A stretch of DNA of 64,000 bases, taken from positions 17,971-81,970 of IMG/VR virus record IMGVR_UViG_3300045135_000898. The stretch is one strand, 5' to 3'. This document shows, in pieces, positions 46,697 to 54,692 of the stretch. The position numbers and the translations under genes were made by a program. The stretch comes from a virus. Every line of letters begins with the position of its first letter. The stretch's first letter is position 1. Below the pieces are notes generated by a model, which was given only the letters and a program-made list of their open reading frames with translations, made no database searches and was not told the DNA's origin.

Positions 46697-48195
46697 ATAT
46701 CAATCTCAAAAATTTTATATCTGAACTTCTCTCTACTATATATCTTGATCCTTTCGGCTGCATGGTTCAAGGTATAGTTCTTTTTCTTTCGCCAATGGAA
46801 GTCATCAGCAATATCGTACAGTTTTGTTGTACGGTTATCATCTGACTTACGAAGACCTCGACCGATACTTTGAAGGATCTTGATCTGCGATTTTGACGGA
46901 GATGCAAATATAATATTATGTAGGTTCTTAATATTTATCCCTGTACTAAACGTACCGAGTGACGCTACAATAATTGCATTCTTTTCTTTTTCAGTAATCT
47001 TACGAACCGCTTCTCGAGTATCAACATCGGTTGCACCCGATACAAAAAATACCTTACGGCGATGATGCGCCTTTTCAAGTATTAAATCGTATAATGGTTT
47101 ACCGTGCTTCTCAACGAATTGGAATAACACAAGAGTATTACCGTCTTGGTCCAAAGCAAGATTACGAATGAAGTTATTTCGTTTTTGATGTTTAACGATA
47201 AAATCAACTTCATCTTGGTATTTCATTTTTACGACATTCTGACAAGTAACATCATCATACTTCATTAGTAGTACACTAATCTCAAGATCAGACAACGCAC
47301 CGCTATCCATAAGATCTTTTGTTGATGTAACTTTATATGATGGACCAAAATGTCCTTCCAATACTAATTTGTGTACCTGCGATCCATCGAGAGTACCTGT
47401 TGTACCAAATCGATATTCTGCTTCTTTACACTTACTTAGTATTGATGTTAATGATTTCGCTTTAAAGTTATGAGCTTCATCACCAATAACCATGCCAAAC
47501 TGCTCAAACCATGGAGTGTGCAATTTGTATATTGACTGCCATGTTGTAATTACGATCTTTTCTTCTTTCGCAATTTTAGGCTGTCCTGCGTAAATCATAT
47601 GACATAATTTACCCGCATCGAATCCATCGTCATGTTCGGAGTAATCAGCAAAGTCTCCGTACATCTGCTTAACTAACGACGTAGTCGGTACTACAAGCAA
47701 GATCTTCTTATTAGGATGCTTATCCAGAAAGTACCTTACCAAAGAGTAAATGATAAACGATTTACCCGACGCGGTTGGACTAATCAGTAGAGCACGTTTA
47801 TTACTAATACCATGATGAATGGCATCTAACTGATAGTCACGGTGTTCAATAGGTTCGCCTCTTGACGTAAAGGTACAATCATTAAGATAGTCAAGATTTA
47901 CGATACCTGTCTGAGATTCAGGAACCCCATAGTAATTATCGTGCTCAATTTCTATATCGTACTGACGAGCATTGGCGAATTCCTGAAGGTACTTAAAGAG
48001 TCCACCTGGGAGCTCTCTTTCACGGCTGTTCCATAACCGTATTTTGCCATCCCACATTTTATTCTTATATGCAGGATGGAACTGATAGCCTTCAGCATAA
48101 AAACAAAAGAAGTCCATCAATTCATTAGAGATGCCTGGGTCAGCATCAATATGCAAAAACGCGTGGTTCTTTTTACGAACCTTTATTGTATCCAT
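46693..48195 (-). CDS. uvsW: UvsW helicase (superfamily 2)
   Basis: 500 aa. An N-terminal DNA-binding module (FFCFYAEGYQFHPAYKNKMW, WDGKIRLW) precedes helicase motifs: Walker A SPTASGKSFIIYSL, motif II MVIGDEAHNF, motif III FGTTGTLDG, motif V VASLGTFSTGINIKN and motif VI QSIGRGLRKSD. It unwinds R-loops and recombination intermediates, switching replication from origins to recombination. ATG 48195 overlaps the uvsY stop (TAATG); a start 27 bases upstream is rejected. Confidence 0.96.
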   Translation of the reverse strand: MDTIKVRKKNHAFLHIDADPGISNELMDFFCFYAEGYQFHPAYKNKMWDGKIRLWNSRERELPGGLFKYLQEFANARQYDIEIEHDNYYGVPESQTGIVNLDYLNDCTFTSRGEPIEHRDYQLDAIHHGISNKRALLISPTASGKSFIIYSLVRYFLDKHPNKKILLVVPTTSLVKQMYGDFADYSEHDDGFDAGKLCHMIYAGQPKIAKEEKIVITTWQSIYKLHTPWFEQFGMVIGDEAHNFKAKSLTSILSKCKEAEYRFGTTGTLDGSQVHKLVLEGHFGPSYKVTSTKDLMDSGALSDLEISVLLMKYDDVTCQNVVKMKYQDEVDFIVKHQKRNNFIRNLALDQDGNTLVLFQFVEKHGKPLYDLILEKAHHRRKVFFVSGATDVDTREAVRKITEKEKNAIIVASLGTFSTGINIKNLHNIIFASPSKSQIKILQSIGRGLRKSDDNRTTKLYDIADDFHWRKKKNYTLNHAAERIKIYSREKFRYKIFEIDI

Positions 48196-48641
48196 TATAC
48201 ACCACTTGTAAACTTCCGCCATTCGATGGCATTACGAATATTTTGGTGCCTCCACTTAATGTTCTCCATAATATCTGACAATGTATCAATCATCGTCTTC
48301 AAGTATTCAATTTTGGCTTGAGCTTCTTGGATATGTGGATCAGAATCATAATAATAATCCATCTCACCTTTCAGGACTTTAAGACCGTTCAGCGCATCAT
48401 ATTCCCAACCTAGCTCGTCGATTTGATCTTTCGACATTTTGCCATTATACCATAACCACTTATTCTTCAATAGAACTTTAAAGTCGGCTTCTCTTTTCTT
48501 CAGTTGCAATTTATATATCGAGAGTATTTCGAGGTACTTCGAGTGTAGCTTTGCAGAGTTAAGACTCGCTTCGTCTAAATTGTTTTCATCAATTCGCGAG
48601 TCTTTTTTCCACATTTCGAGGATTTCATCCAATTGTAGCAT
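48195..48641 (-). CDS. uvsY: UvsY recombination mediator
   Basis: 148 aa, helical. LDEILEMWKKDSRIDENNLD, SAKLHSKYLEILSIYKLQLK, WLWYNGKMSKDQ and YLKTMIDTLSDIMENIKWRH-type segments correspond to T4 UvsY. It loads UvsX (16076-17131) on ssDNA coated with gp32. It sits next to uvsW as in T4 and in marine relatives, downstream of head genes. Confidence 0.9.
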   Translation of the reverse strand: MLQLDEILEMWKKDSRIDENNLDEASLNSAKLHSKYLEILSIYKLQLKKREADFKVLLKNKWLWYNGKMSKDQIDELGWEYDALNGLKVLKGEMDYYYDSDPHIQEAQAKIEYLKTMIDTLSDIMENIKWRHQNIRNAIEWRKFTSGV

Positions 48642-48656
48642 AATATAAACATCCTA

Positions 48657-49172
48657 TTAAATGATCTTGTAATATGAGTAGTTAAACGATACCGATGCAA
48701 CGAGATAGTCGACGTCTGTTGCTGTTGTGTCAAATGGAATAGAACTTAGATTCGTTGGGTACGCATCGACGAATTGAATCTGACGAGCTACGTTGTTATT
48801 TGAATCTAAAATTGACAAAGTCATATCACGCGTCTTTTTGGTATTACTATCGCTTTCAACGATTTGTGCCAAAATCCAATCGTGGATCTCTTTATAATTT
48901 ATTAGCTTTTCATCGATAAGAAACGTGCATTCAAAAGGAGAGTAGGTAATCTTATCAGCTGATATGCCAATGTTTCGCATAGGAGTAGCAAAGTTTGCAC
49001 CTTCTGCGCTAATGTCAGGCAAAGACATAGTTTGAATAAGAAACTGTGCGTTCTTAAATTTTATATTATCAATCGTCAGTTGGAAACCCGAAGGACTAAC
49101 AAAGGAAATGTCTTCGATGAAACTTTCCGATGACTCAACTGATGTGATATTGGTTTGAATATTATATGGCAT
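48657..49172 (-). CDS. 3: Tube-fold tail protein, probable tail-completion protein gp3
   Basis: 171 aa. LTIDNIKFKNAQFLIQTMSL, ITYSPFECTFLIDEKLINYK, EIHDWILAQI and LVASVSFNYSYYKI give the beta-barrel pattern of the gp19 tail-tube family. In cyanophage-type genomes the gene between 23 and uvsY is annotated gp3, the tail-completion and sheath-stabiliser protein, and this position agrees. A second tube protein is the other possibility. Own late promoter at 49197-49204 behind a terminator. Confidence 0.65.
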   Translation of the reverse strand: MPYNIQTNITSVESSESFIEDISFVSPSGFQLTIDNIKFKNAQFLIQTMSLPDISAEGANFATPMRNIGISADKITYSPFECTFLIDEKLINYKEIHDWILAQIVESDSNTKKTRDMTLSILDSNNNVARQIQFVDAYPTNLSSIPFDTTATDVDYLVASVSFNYSYYKII

Positions 49173-49196
49173 AATTCTACCTCATGGTTATACCAC

Positions 49197-49204
49197 TATT
49201 TATA
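49197..49204 (-). promoter_or_regulatory. T4-type late promoter box
   Basis: TATAAATA on the minus strand, 25 bases before ATG 49172 and just after the terminator of gene 23. Confidence 0.82.
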
Positions 49205-49209
49205 CACAC

Positions 49210-49235
49210 AAAAAAGGGGAGGCCGAAGCCTCCCC
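49210..49235 (-). terminator. Strong intrinsic terminator after gene 23
   Basis: GGGGAGGC-TTCG-GCCTCCCC followed by TTTTTT on the minus strand: an eight-bp GC stem with a stable TTCG loop. It should limit readthrough from the highly expressed capsid gene. Confidence 0.93.
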
Positions 49236-49276
49236 GAACGGTCCCTAAGGTAGTAAGGGAACTGTTATACTATATC

Positions 49277-50584
49277 TTATGCAGCGTCAAGGATGTTGCT
49301 TACTGCGAAGATACGGTAGTAAGTGTTGCTACGAACAGCGCCAACTTCGTTAGTGTTGTCAACGAATGGGTTAGCAACCATGCCGTAACGAGTCTTGAAG
49401 CCGATCTTAGGCTGGAAGGTATTTTCACCAACCGCACGAACCATTGTTAGTGGTACGTATGGGCAGTAGAACAGACCAGCGTCGTAAGCAGAAGAACCTT
49501 TGTAACCAACAGTTACGTAGTTATCAGTTGCGTACGGATCCAAGTAAACTTTGATGCCACCAGTGATAGTACCAACAAGAGTTGTACCAGTTACGTCAGA
49601 ACCAACGCCTGCGTTACCAGCAAGAGCAGGAGTGTAATCAAGCATACCAGATGCAGACAGTGCAGCAGCAACGTCAGCAGATACTAGGATGAAGTTACCT
49701 TTACCGCGACGAGTAGTCTGAGCAATTGTGTTAGCTTCACGCTGTAGGTGTACAAGTAGACCTTTGTACTTCTCAACAGACCAACGGCCATCAGCGTCAG
49801 CAGCAAGGTCGAAAGTACCTTTAACAGCGATTTCGCTCTGCTGTGCACCAAGTACAGCGCGTGAGTTGATAGTACGAACAACTTCACGGTTGATCTCAGC
49901 AAGGATCTCACCAGAAAGGATGTTAGCAAGTTCAGACTCAGCGTCAAGACCGTGGATTGCTTTAAGATCCTGAGCAAGTTCCATTGTGTACTCAGCTTTC
50001 AGAGCGCGGCTCTTAGCAGTAACAGTGGTCTTCTCGATGCTGAAAGACATCTCAGCGAAATCAGGACCAGTACCGTCGCCTAGTGCTTCAGCTGCAGCAG
50101 TAGTCATACCCTGACCTAGAGCGAATGAATCATTAACGCCGTCAGCAGGAGTAGTATCAGTGCCACCAAGTGAAGAAGAAGACTCAGCCTGAGTACCAGT
50201 ACCAGAGAATGCAGAGTTCGCTTCGTCGAACAATGCTTCAGTACCGTTCTGTGCACCGTAACGAGATTTCATTGCGAATACAAGACCAGTAGGACCAGAC
50301 ATTGGCTGTACACCACATAGGTCGTATGCGATCAGGTTAGGCATAGCACGACGAACAAGAGAGATCAGGATAGGATCCCAGTTCGCGATAGCAGAACCAG
50401 TTGAGTTAGTAGGAGCAGCTTCAGATAGGTACTGAGACTGGCCACGCTCTTCAGCAAGTGCCTTTTCAGTGTTTTCTAGAAGTACTGCAGTTACCGCTTT
50501 GCGGTGAGAGTCCTGGAATTCTGGAGCTTCTTTTGCTTCCATTACAGGAGCCCATTTTTCCATGATTGTATCAGCTTTAAACAT
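49277..50584 (-). CDS. 23: Major capsid protein (T4 gp23)
   Basis: 435 aa, HK97 fold. The N-terminal delta domain (about 1-55) ends at QYLSE|AAP, the prohead-protease site like T4 FLTE|A. ISLVRRAMPNLIAYDLCGVQ, PMSGPTGLVFAMKSRYG and the C-terminal TRYGMVANPFV are gp23 signatures. It forms the head shell after gp21 cleaves it. ATG 50584 follows GGAG. It lies directly after scaffold gene 22. No gene 24 is seen in the window. Confidence 0.98.
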   Translation of the reverse strand: MFKADTIMEKWAPVMEAKEAPEFQDSHRKAVTAVLLENTEKALAEERGQSQYLSEAAPTNSTGSAIANWDPILISLVRRAMPNLIAYDLCGVQPMSGPTGLVFAMKSRYGAQNGTEALFDEANSAFSGTGTQAESSSSLGGTDTTPADGVNDSFALGQGMTTAAAEALGDGTGPDFAEMSFSIEKTTVTAKSRALKAEYTMELAQDLKAIHGLDAESELANILSGEILAEINREVVRTINSRAVLGAQQSEIAVKGTFDLAADADGRWSVEKYKGLLVHLQREANTIAQTTRRGKGNFILVSADVAAALSASGMLDYTPALAGNAGVGSDVTGTTLVGTITGGIKVYLDPYATDNYVTVGYKGSSAYDAGLFYCPYVPLTMVRAVGENTFQPKIGFKTRYGMVANPFVDNTNEVGAVRSNTYYRIFAVSNILDAA

Positions 50585-50608
50585 TTTTATGTTTCTCCGA
50601 ATGATTGA

Positions 50609-51574
50609 TTAAGATTTTTTAAGTGCTTCAAGGTAGCTCATCATTGTAGCAGATACTTCTTGAGTAGTACCTTCTGACAATTCTTCAGCTTCTTCCTTGA
50701 TTTCAACAGTCTGTTTGAAGTAAGATTCTTTGATAGTTTCCAATTTAGACTGGAAAGTTTCAGCATCAACGAAGTCTACATCTTCAACTAGTGACTTAAG
50801 TTTTTCAGCTTGTGCTTCAGAAAGACCTGTAGCAGATTCGCGGATCAATTTTTCACGAGACAGTTCTTTAACAGACTCGCTCAATTCGATTGCTTTTTCT
50901 ACTTCAGCATTGTAAGATTCTTCCAAAGATTCTACACGCTGTGCAAGTTCTTCAACTAGGTCAGCCTTACCTTCTGGTACTTCGATGTAATGCTCAGCAA
51001 ATACACCATGTAAAGCACCGATGAATGATTCAGCAAGATCAGCACGTAGACCAGTTTCTACAGCAACCTTGTTATCTTCCATCCAAGATTCTACAACATA
51101 GTTAAGGTAACCGTCGACTTTGTCAACAAGGTCAGCTTTCATTGATGCAGTTTCTTCAGCAAGTTGTTCAGCGTAAGATTCTTCCAAACGCTCAACGTGC
51201 TCAGCCAGTTTAGACTTAAGCGCAGCTTCGAAGATTACAGAAGCTTTATCGCGGAACTGCTCAGATAGAGTAGCTTCGCCTTCTACAAGCGCGTCAAGAT
51301 CTTCTTTAAATGCGTCTTCTTTTACAGCAGCTTTAGCTTTAGGCTCAGCAGCTTTAGCAGGCGCAGACTTCTTAACGTTCTTGACAGTTTCAGCACCAGC
51401 GGCAACCGCGTCGTCTTCTACTGCTTCTTCCATATCTTCGTCTTCTTCAGATTCGTCTTCTTCAGACTCTTCTTCAGCGACTTTTTTCGCTTCCTCGAGT
51501 TCCTCGTCAACCGTAACTTCAACGTCTTCAACGAGTTCATCTTGGAGCTGTTCTTCAACGTCGTATTTAGACAT
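50609..51574 (-). CDS. 22: Prohead core scaffold protein (T4 gp22)
   Basis: 321 aa, extremely acidic and helical. An N-terminal Glu-rich region (EEESEEDESEEDEDMEEAV) precedes an Ala/Lys linker and a long coiled coil (about 90-320: KSKLAEHVERLEESYAEQLA, LAQRVESLEESYNAEVEKAI). Many L/I-x-E steps allow gp21 to destroy it before DNA entry, as in T4. The capsid-targeting peptides of packaged proteins are thought to bind this core. Late promoter at 51704-51711; AGGAGTG before the ATG. Confidence 0.93.
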   Translation of the reverse strand: MSKYDVEEQLQDELVEDVEVTVDEELEEAKKVAEEESEEDESEEDEDMEEAVEDDAVAAGAETVKNVKKSAPAKAAEPKAKAAVKEDAFKEDLDALVEGEATLSEQFRDKASVIFEAALKSKLAEHVERLEESYAEQLAEETASMKADLVDKVDGYLNYVVESWMEDNKVAVETGLRADLAESFIGALHGVFAEHYIEVPEGKADLVEELAQRVESLEESYNAEVEKAIELSESVKELSREKLIRESATGLSEAQAEKLKSLVEDVDFVDAETFQSKLETIKESYFKQTVEIKEEAEELSEGTTQEVSATMMSYLEALKKS

Positions 51575-51703
51575 TTCACACTCCTATTGAGTTAAAGTTT
51601 GAGAGGAAACTACTTGTTGCAATTTCAGTCCCACTTAATCAATGCACCCATAATAATTAGTTGCAGAGATAGCTCAATAATGCTATCCCCGCGATCTGTT
51701 TTA
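51575..51703 (-). promoter_or_regulatory. Structured leader of gene 22
   Basis: After the late box, GCGGGGATAGC and GCTATCTCTGC (51692-51663) can form an 11-bp stem with two G-U pairs and an 8-base loop, with no T-run. It would lie near the 5' end of the gene 22/23 transcript and may stabilise the mRNA. The rest of the leader shows only an eight-codon reading frame that I do not call. Confidence 0.5.
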
Positions 51704-51711
51704 TATTTATA
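51704..51711 (-). promoter_or_regulatory. T4-type late promoter box for genes 22/23
   Basis: TATAAATA on the minus strand, overlapping the end of gene 21. Confidence 0.78.
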
Positions 51712-52366
51712 CTTTAATCGAATTCAAGAAATCTTTAAATAACTTGATTGATGTATCAGTATCCATACGTTTGTAATTTTCTTTTACGAACTTAGCTTGT
51801 TCTTCAACAACTTCCTGAGTCCAAATACCTAGGCTTTCATCAAAGATCCATTCACGGCCTTCCATGATACCGTTTACAAATGCTTCATGAGCAGATGGGT
51901 CTTGAACAATATCTACAGTGTTAAGAACGAAATCATCACCGACAGTAACGCTGCCGTCGCGTCCACGGATTACAGAACCCATACCGCGAGATGATACACC
52001 AAGTTGTACACCGCCTTCCATTAGACCTTTTGCGATCAATCCCATTGGTGTATTTAATAGCTTAGCTTTACCAATTACGTTGTCACCATCCCATTTTAAT
52101 TCGGTGATCAAATGAGATACTTTGTCTAGGTTTACGGTTGGACCTTCAGGGTGATTAAGTTCACCAACTGCGCGTCCTTTAGAGACCTGTTCGTCTACAT
52201 ATCGCTGAACAGCTTTCTCCATAATTGGTTTAGGGTATACTCGTCCATTTCGGTTTTTCATGTTTGACTGCAAGAAAATACCTTCAATGAACATATTTTT
52301 CTCACCGCCTTTACCTTCGGTGATATACTCCAACTCTTGGTCAAAGTGTTCAGTGATAAGCTTCAT
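51707..52366 (-). CDS. 21: Prohead core protease (T4 gp21)
   Basis: 219 aa serine protease of the herpesvirus-assemblin fold. GELNHPEGPTVNLDKVSHL holds the catalytic His and LGVSSRGMGSV the catalytic Ser. The N-terminal propeptide has I-T-E steps (MKLITE, YITE|GKG) for self-cleavage. It cuts after (L/I)-x-E in scaffold, capsid and packaged proteins during head maturation. It overlaps nothing upstream and starts two bases before the end of the gene 67-like frame. Confidence 0.96.
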   Translation of the reverse strand: MKLITEHFDQELEYITEGKGGEKNMFIEGIFLQSNMKNRNGRVYPKPIMEKAVQRYVDEQVSKGRAVGELNHPEGPTVNLDKVSHLITELKWDGDNVIGKAKLLNTPMGLIAKGLMEGGVQLGVSSRGMGSVIRGRDGSVTVGDDFVLNTVDIVQDPSAHEAFVNGIMEGREWIFDESLGIWTQEVVEEQAKFVKENYKRMDTDTSIKLFKDFLNSIKV

Positions 52367-52367
52367 A

Positions 52368-52544
52368 TTAGTTCTCGTCTGTTACTTCTTCCTGACCGTA
52401 ATCAGGAGTGAATGATTTACCTACTTCTACTCGCATTGAATCGACTGCATCGTCAACACGACTTTTCATTTCAGCTTCAAACGCATCCTTCGCTGCAAGT
52501 TTATCGTTGTCAGCAAGCGCGTTAATCAGTGTTTCTATGGACAT
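52368..52544 (-). CDS. 67: Small prohead core protein (T4 gp67-like, 58 aa)
   Basis: MSIETLINALADNDKLAAKD, AFEAEMKSRVDDAVDSMRVE and the acidic tail QEEVTDEN resemble the start of T4 gp67 (MENLIEAIKSNDLVAARKTF). gp67 is a prohead core component degraded by gp21. The place between genes 20 and 21 is the T4 position. ATG 52544 is 22 bases after the late box at 52566-52573. Shorter than T4 gp67 (80 aa). Confidence 0.8.
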   Translation of the reverse strand: MSIETLINALADNDKLAAKDAFEAEMKSRVDDAVDSMRVEVGKSFTPDYGQEEVTDEN

Positions 52545-52565
52545 AATATTAACTCCGGTTTACTA

Positions 52566-52573
52566 TATTTATA
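52566..52573 (-). promoter_or_regulatory. T4-type late promoter box for 67/21
   Basis: TATAAATA on the minus strand, at the end of gene 20. Confidence 0.78.
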
Positions 52574-52575
52574 CT

Positions 52576-54087
52576 TTAAAATTCATCTTCACCATCTTCA
52601 ATAGCAGATCCTTCGTCTTCGATCTGCTTGATGATATCTTCGATTTCTTCATCAGTTTGCATTAAGATATTCTTACGTACCCATTGTGCTGAGTAGTAAC
52701 GACCAACATATTCATCAACTTCACGTAGTGTACCAATACGTTCACGAAGGATTTCAGCATCTTTAAGTTCTGAGAAATGTGAATCCTTAAGGAAGTCGAT
52801 CGCGATATCTTGACGAATATCTTTCCATTCTTCTTCTGTTACAATGCCTTTCAGAACAAGCTGTGTTCTTAATAGATCAATAAACAGTGCTGAAAACTTC
52901 TTACGTAAACGATCAATAAAACGTTGGAATTTTAATTCATCACGTGTAGTTTCAGATGAACGTCCTAAAGACACCATCGCCTGTTGTTCTGGATCAAGTC
53001 GGCTGACCGGTACATTAAGTGATTTATATAACTTACGCTGGAAGTATATAATATCATCGATCTGACCAAGGTTTTCACCGCCTGGAAGAGTCGAAATTTC
53101 AGTACCTCGACCACCTTCACGACGTGGCAACCAAAAGTCTTCAAGCATAGACATATGCTTTTTATCGTCTTTCATTTCGCCGCTGTTTGCATCGTATACC
53201 ATTTTGTTACGGTAACGATTCATAATACCTTGTAGGTATTGCTCAGCTTTACCTTTTGGCAAGTTACCTACGTCAATATAAAAGATACGACGTTCAGGCG
53301 CCCGAGCAAGACGGTAAATAACCAACGAATCTTCAAGCATACGAAGCTGGTTAACTGTCTTGACCGCTTTATGTAAGTAAGAACGAATCTGTGTACGGCT
53401 AGGATCAAACATCCCGCTTGTCACATGACAGATTGCATCTTTAGTAATTTTTAGACCTGTACCTGTAACACCGTTGCCGCCCATGCCATCTTTTTCATAA
53501 ACATAGTATTCTTCTGTACCTACAACGACTTCAGCTCCAGTACGAGGATCTTTATCTTTAATTAATTCTTTTACCTTACGAATCTTAGTCGCATCAATTG
53601 GACGCAAATCAATAAGACCGTTTTTAGGATTTTTGTTGTCGATGATTTTATGGAAGTATAAACGACCATCTACATACCAACGACGGAAAATGTCATGACC
53701 ATACCAATTCATATTGAGTAGTGCCAAAACATGATTAAATTCTTCGCGGATCATTTTCTTGATTTTATCAGGTTGATCCAAATCATCCATTACAATATCG
53801 ACAGGAGCGGAGTTTTCATCTGACACAATAGCTTCAGATACGATGTCATCAATAGCGGCATCACACTCTGCTTGTTCAGCCACATCACGGTATTTTAAAA
53901 TTAATTCGCGATCTGACTTTGCTCGACCACCTTCCATGTCAACGTACGAACCATAGTGTCCGCCTGCGTCGACAACATAGCCGCCTTCATAATCCTCTTG
54001 CGGAACAAAAGACTGTTTTTTCTTTTCTTCCTTTTCGGCCTGACCTTTTCTTACGATCTCAAAACCGAATAAATCAATTCCTGCCAC
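52576..54087 (-). CDS. 20: Portal vertex protein (T4 gp20)
   Basis: 503 aa dodecameric portal, nucleating head assembly and forming the DNA channel. KYRDVAEQAECDAAIDDIVS, FRRWYVDGRLYFHKIID, LRPIDATKIRKVKELIKD, RAPERRIFYIDVGNLPKGKA and VSRLDPEQQAMVSLGRSSE are standard gp20 segments. Late promoter at 54142-54149 behind the gene 19 terminator. Normal length for cyanophage-type gp20. Confidence 0.97.
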   Translation of the reverse strand: MAGIDLFGFEIVRKGQAEKEEKKKQSFVPQEDYEGGYVVDAGGHYGSYVDMEGGRAKSDRELILKYRDVAEQAECDAAIDDIVSEAIVSDENSAPVDIVMDDLDQPDKIKKMIREEFNHVLALLNMNWYGHDIFRRWYVDGRLYFHKIIDNKNPKNGLIDLRPIDATKIRKVKELIKDKDPRTGAEVVVGTEEYYVYEKDGMGGNGVTGTGLKITKDAICHVTSGMFDPSRTQIRSYLHKAVKTVNQLRMLEDSLVIYRLARAPERRIFYIDVGNLPKGKAEQYLQGIMNRYRNKMVYDANSGEMKDDKKHMSMLEDFWLPRREGGRGTEISTLPGGENLGQIDDIIYFQRKLYKSLNVPVSRLDPEQQAMVSLGRSSETTRDELKFQRFIDRLRKKFSALFIDLLRTQLVLKGIVTEEEWKDIRQDIAIDFLKDSHFSELKDAEILRERIGTLREVDEYVGRYYSAQWVRKNILMQTDEEIEDIIKQIEDEGSAIEDGEDEF

Positions 54088-54102
54088 AGTATAACCTCTC
54101 TT

Positions 54103-54129
54103 AAAATTGGGGGAGGATGAACCTCCCCC
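54103..54129 (-). terminator. Intrinsic terminator after gene 19
   Basis: GGGGGAGG pairs with CCTCCCCC (8 bp, 5-base loop), followed by AATTTT on the minus strand. It sits between the late box at 54142-54149 and ATG 54087, so it is inside the leader of the gene 20 transcript; attenuation is possible. Confidence 0.8.
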
Positions 54130-54141
54130 TTCGCTTTATAT

Positions 54142-54149
54142 TATTTATA
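54142..54149 (-). promoter_or_regulatory. T4-type late promoter box for gene 20
   Basis: TATAAATA on the minus strand, 55 bases before ATG 54087. The expected RNA start lies just before the terminator hairpin at 54109-54129, unlike the other promoter/terminator pairs. Confidence 0.75.
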
Positions 54150-54154
54150 CACCA

Positions 54155-54682
54155 TTAAGAGGTCGTATTAGATTCCCAGTATTGTACCTGAAGCTCAACT
54201 GTGAATTCTTCGATTGTATTCTCAGAATCATAGCTTAGGTCAATTGCTGAAATGTTAGTTGGGAACGTACCACGGAAGGTGTAAGACTTAGTTACGTTAC
54301 CTTCTTTGTCAAGTTGCTCAACAATCATATCAGCTTGGTAATCTGTAGGATTTGCCAAACCAGTGTTAGCATTGTGCTGGTTGATACCATTCATCCAACG
54401 TTCAAACGCGTTACGAGTTTCCATAGCAACATCGTTGATTACAGTGATGGTCCATGGTTCAAACGTACGGTCACCTGCGATCTGCAATTGACGACCACGG
54501 AAAGGAATCGTGATCGGTGCGATTACAGACGAAGGTAACTGAGCGCCTTTGATAAGGAAAGATGCTAGTTCAGGGTTACCGCCTGCGTAACCTGGAAAGT
54601 TACAAGTAACCTTGAACATGTTGGCACGAGCGCCACCACCAGTCAGTTTAGATTTAAAATCATCTACGCCTAAGATAGCCAT
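54155..54682 (-). CDS. 19: Tail tube protein (T4 gp19)
   Basis: 175 aa. GGARANMFKVTCNFPGYAGG, FLIKGAQLPSSVIAPITIPF, RGRQLQIAGDRTFEPWTITV and EEFTVELQVQYWE match gp19. It polymerises into the inner tube through which DNA is injected. It lies eleven bases after the sheath gene and ends in front of the terminator at 54103-54129. Confidence 0.95.
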   Translation of the reverse strand: MAILGVDDFKSKLTGGGARANMFKVTCNFPGYAGGNPELASFLIKGAQLPSSVIAPITIPFRGRQLQIAGDRTFEPWTITVINDVAMETRNAFERWMNGINQHNANTGLANPTDYQADMIVEQLDKEGNVTKSYTFRGTFPTNISAIDLSYDSENTIEEFTVELQVQYWESNTTS

Positions 54683-54692
54683 TTTTTACTCC

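Noticed and set aside
51600-51630. Eight-codon frame in the gene 22 leader
   Set aside because: Too short, no ribosome site, not supported by overlap with neighbours.
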